64,000 bases of DNA. It comes from Dioscorea cayenensis subsp. rotundata. Its lineage: Eukaryota; Streptophyta; Magnoliopsida; Dioscoreales; Dioscoreaceae. Both the position numbers and the translations under genes were made by a program. The stretch lies in assembly GCF_009730915.1 (NCBI RefSeq), contig NW_024086783.1:47370-111369 (forward strand), read 5' to 3'. The first letter of the stretch is position 1; the number at the start of each line of letters is the position of its first letter. Of this stretch, positions 62,705 through 64,000 are shown one piece after another. Under the pieces are notes generated by a model, which saw nothing but the letters and a program-made list of their open reading frames with translations, ran no database searches and was not told the DNA's origin.

Positions 62705-63160
62705 TTGTTTGTAGTATAATGTGACAGATTGATCTATTTTTCAAAGGTTTGGAGTTTGAGCACTTGATGTGCCTAATTCGATTGTAATCAATAAGTGGCC
62801 CTAAGAATTATTACTTTTTAACTAGTTTGCTTGCTATAATATATAGATAGATATTATTGTTATTTTCCAATATAAATTATAACAGTTACCAATTTTTTCT
62901 GATTAAGATTCTTCACCCCATTCCATGTTATGTGTTTACCGTTACTATGTAAAATTTAACATGACCACTTTTATGAAGTTAATAACTAATATAGAGCCCA
63001 ACACATAAATGTGAGTCCTAACCCCTTGGTTTTACTAGGTATGGATAAGTCATGGATGACAAAGCCATGAAAAGTATGACCATGGAGTTAAGACTTTCAT
63101 TGAGTTTGGTATTTAACATGGGGCAATTTATGACATGATTTGTTTGTATTTTGCAGAGAG
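62705..63160. other. AT-rich spacer
   Basis: No gene or clear element seen in about 450 bp. A tttgcag acceptor-like site closes it at about 63156. Confidence 0.5.
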
Positions 63161-63283
63161 ATGAACCGTGGTCGTGCCCGTGTTATTGATGGCATATATG
63201 GTGCCATAACTAACCTGGGGCAGGAGTTGATGCATATGCATCAACAAGTTAATTATTTGCAGAATCAGCTGGATTTACTCTAG
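63161..63283 (+). CDS. Small coiled-coil-like ORF or exon of a repeated element
   Basis: An ATG after an acceptor-like tttgcag opens a 40-residue frame beginning MNRGRARVIDGIYGAITNL and continuing with a Leu/Met/Gln-rich, heptad-like helix that ends QNQLDLL before a stop. A degenerate copy of the same coding segment lies at about 61650-61740, where RVI, ANLEHELLHLQQQ survive in shifted frames. It is most likely part of a transposable-element gene rather than a host gene. I do not recognise the family. Confidence 0.3.
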   Translation: MNRGRARVIDGIYGAITNLGQELMHMHQQVNYLQNQLDLL

Positions 63284-63377
63284 CACAAAGTTGAGCAGCT
63301 GTTTGTCATCGATGGGGACATCTAGGCCCAACATGTTGTCGATGGCGACTGATGGGTGTCGTAATGGCGGCCTAACA

Positions 63378-64000
63378 AGATATCCCAATGGCAACCTAAT
63401 AGGATATCCCAATAGCAGTCCAAAAGGGTGTCCCAATGGCATCCTGACAAGATATCCTAATAGCAGCCTAACGAGGTGTCCCAATGTCAACACAACAGGA
63501 TATCCCAATGGCATCCCGAAAGGATATCCCAATTGCGACCCGAGCGGTGTCCCGATGACATCATCAGCGGGATATCCAAATAGCGGGTCAATAGGGTGTC
63601 CCGATGGCGGCGACAAGATATCCCAATAGCGACTAACATGATATTCCAATGGTAGTCCGGCAAGGTGTCTCGATATGGCGGCCTAGCAGGATATTCCAAT
63701 GGCGACTCCGCGAGGATGTCCCGATGGTAGCACTGATGAGATACCCCAATGGTAGCCTAACAAGATATCCCAATGGCAGTCCAGCAGGATGTCACAATGG
63801 CGGCTTAGCGAGGATATCCCAATAGCGACTGACGGGGATACCCAATGGCGACCATATCCCGATGGCGAGGATATCCCAATGGTAGCGACAAGATATCCTA
63901 ATAGCGACCCGATGGGGTGTCCCAATGGCGGCACAACAAAGATATCGATGGCGGCTGACAAGATATCCCAATGGCAACCTAACAAGGTGTCCCAATGTGC
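63378..64000. repeat. 24-bp coding-phase minisatellite, continuing past the window
   Basis: About 27 degenerate units of agatatcccaatggcarcctaaca type follow one another to the window edge. Two variants intermix, one with gatatccc and one with ggtgtccc. The first ten units keep a length close to 24 bp, so the plus strand reads as an octapeptide repeat ([YC]PN[GS]xxx[GRK]) within 63291-63629. Later units vary from about 22 to 26 bp and lose the frame. Confidence 0.85.

Noticed and set aside
63378-64000. CRISPR-like array
   Set aside because: Units are contiguous with no unique spacers and vary in sequence; it is a eukaryotic minisatellite.

Overview
This is nuclear DNA from a flowering plant. 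The evidence is GT-AG spliced genes with plastid or mitochondrial targeting regions, plant-only families (PORR, trihelix, DUF936, COP1-interacting-protein-like), plant transposons (Stowaway-type MITE, Ty1/copia element, tRNA-derived SINE) and an inserted decayed mitochondrial tRNA gene. A monocot is my weak guess from the general look of the KAS II leader; I cannot name a species. Intergenic DNA is very AT-rich with many TA, AAT and CT microsatellites.

Layout. 1-5.9 kb: non-coding, SINE copy 1, diverged tandem duplications. 5.9-10.2 kb: divergent pair of an organellar tyrosyl-tRNA synthetase (-) and a PORR organelle RNA-binding protein (+), both acting in organelle gene expression. 11.8-15.0 kb: KAS I (+), plastid fatty-acid condensing enzyme, 7 coding exons. 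16.6-17.5 kb: intronless trihelix transcription factor (+), convergent with a conserved WD40-like gene of unknown function (-, 17.7-22.5 kb). 22.7-26.1 kb: AT-rich spacer with a Stowaway MITE, an isolated GC-rich block, a mitochondrial trnP-like fragment and SINE copy 2. 26.1-27.4 kb: short COP1-interacting-protein-7-like gene (+). 28.0-29.8 kb: DUF936 gene (+). 32.5-42.1 kb: RRP12, ribosome biogenesis (+, 19 exons). 43.4-48.2 kb: KAS II (-, 13 exons), which extends 16:0-ACP to 18:0-ACP after KAS I has built the shorter chains. 50.3-60.8 kb: mitochondrial adrenodoxin-like ferredoxin (-), whose largest identified intron (6.2 kb) holds a 4.6 kb copia element with matching 5-bp target duplication. 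61-64 kb: repetitive DNA with a TIR element, a duplicated coiled-coil-coding segment and a 24-bp minisatellite that runs off the window.

Two points stand out. KAS I and KAS II, two consecutive condensing enzymes of plastid fatty-acid synthesis, lie only 28 kb apart. And several otherwise intact conserved genes carry single-base frame breaks, mostly one extra base in a homopolymer; this looks more like uncorrected sequence error than gene death, and it decides how the gene models should be read. I found no intact RNA gene, no CRISPR array and no bacterial-type system.
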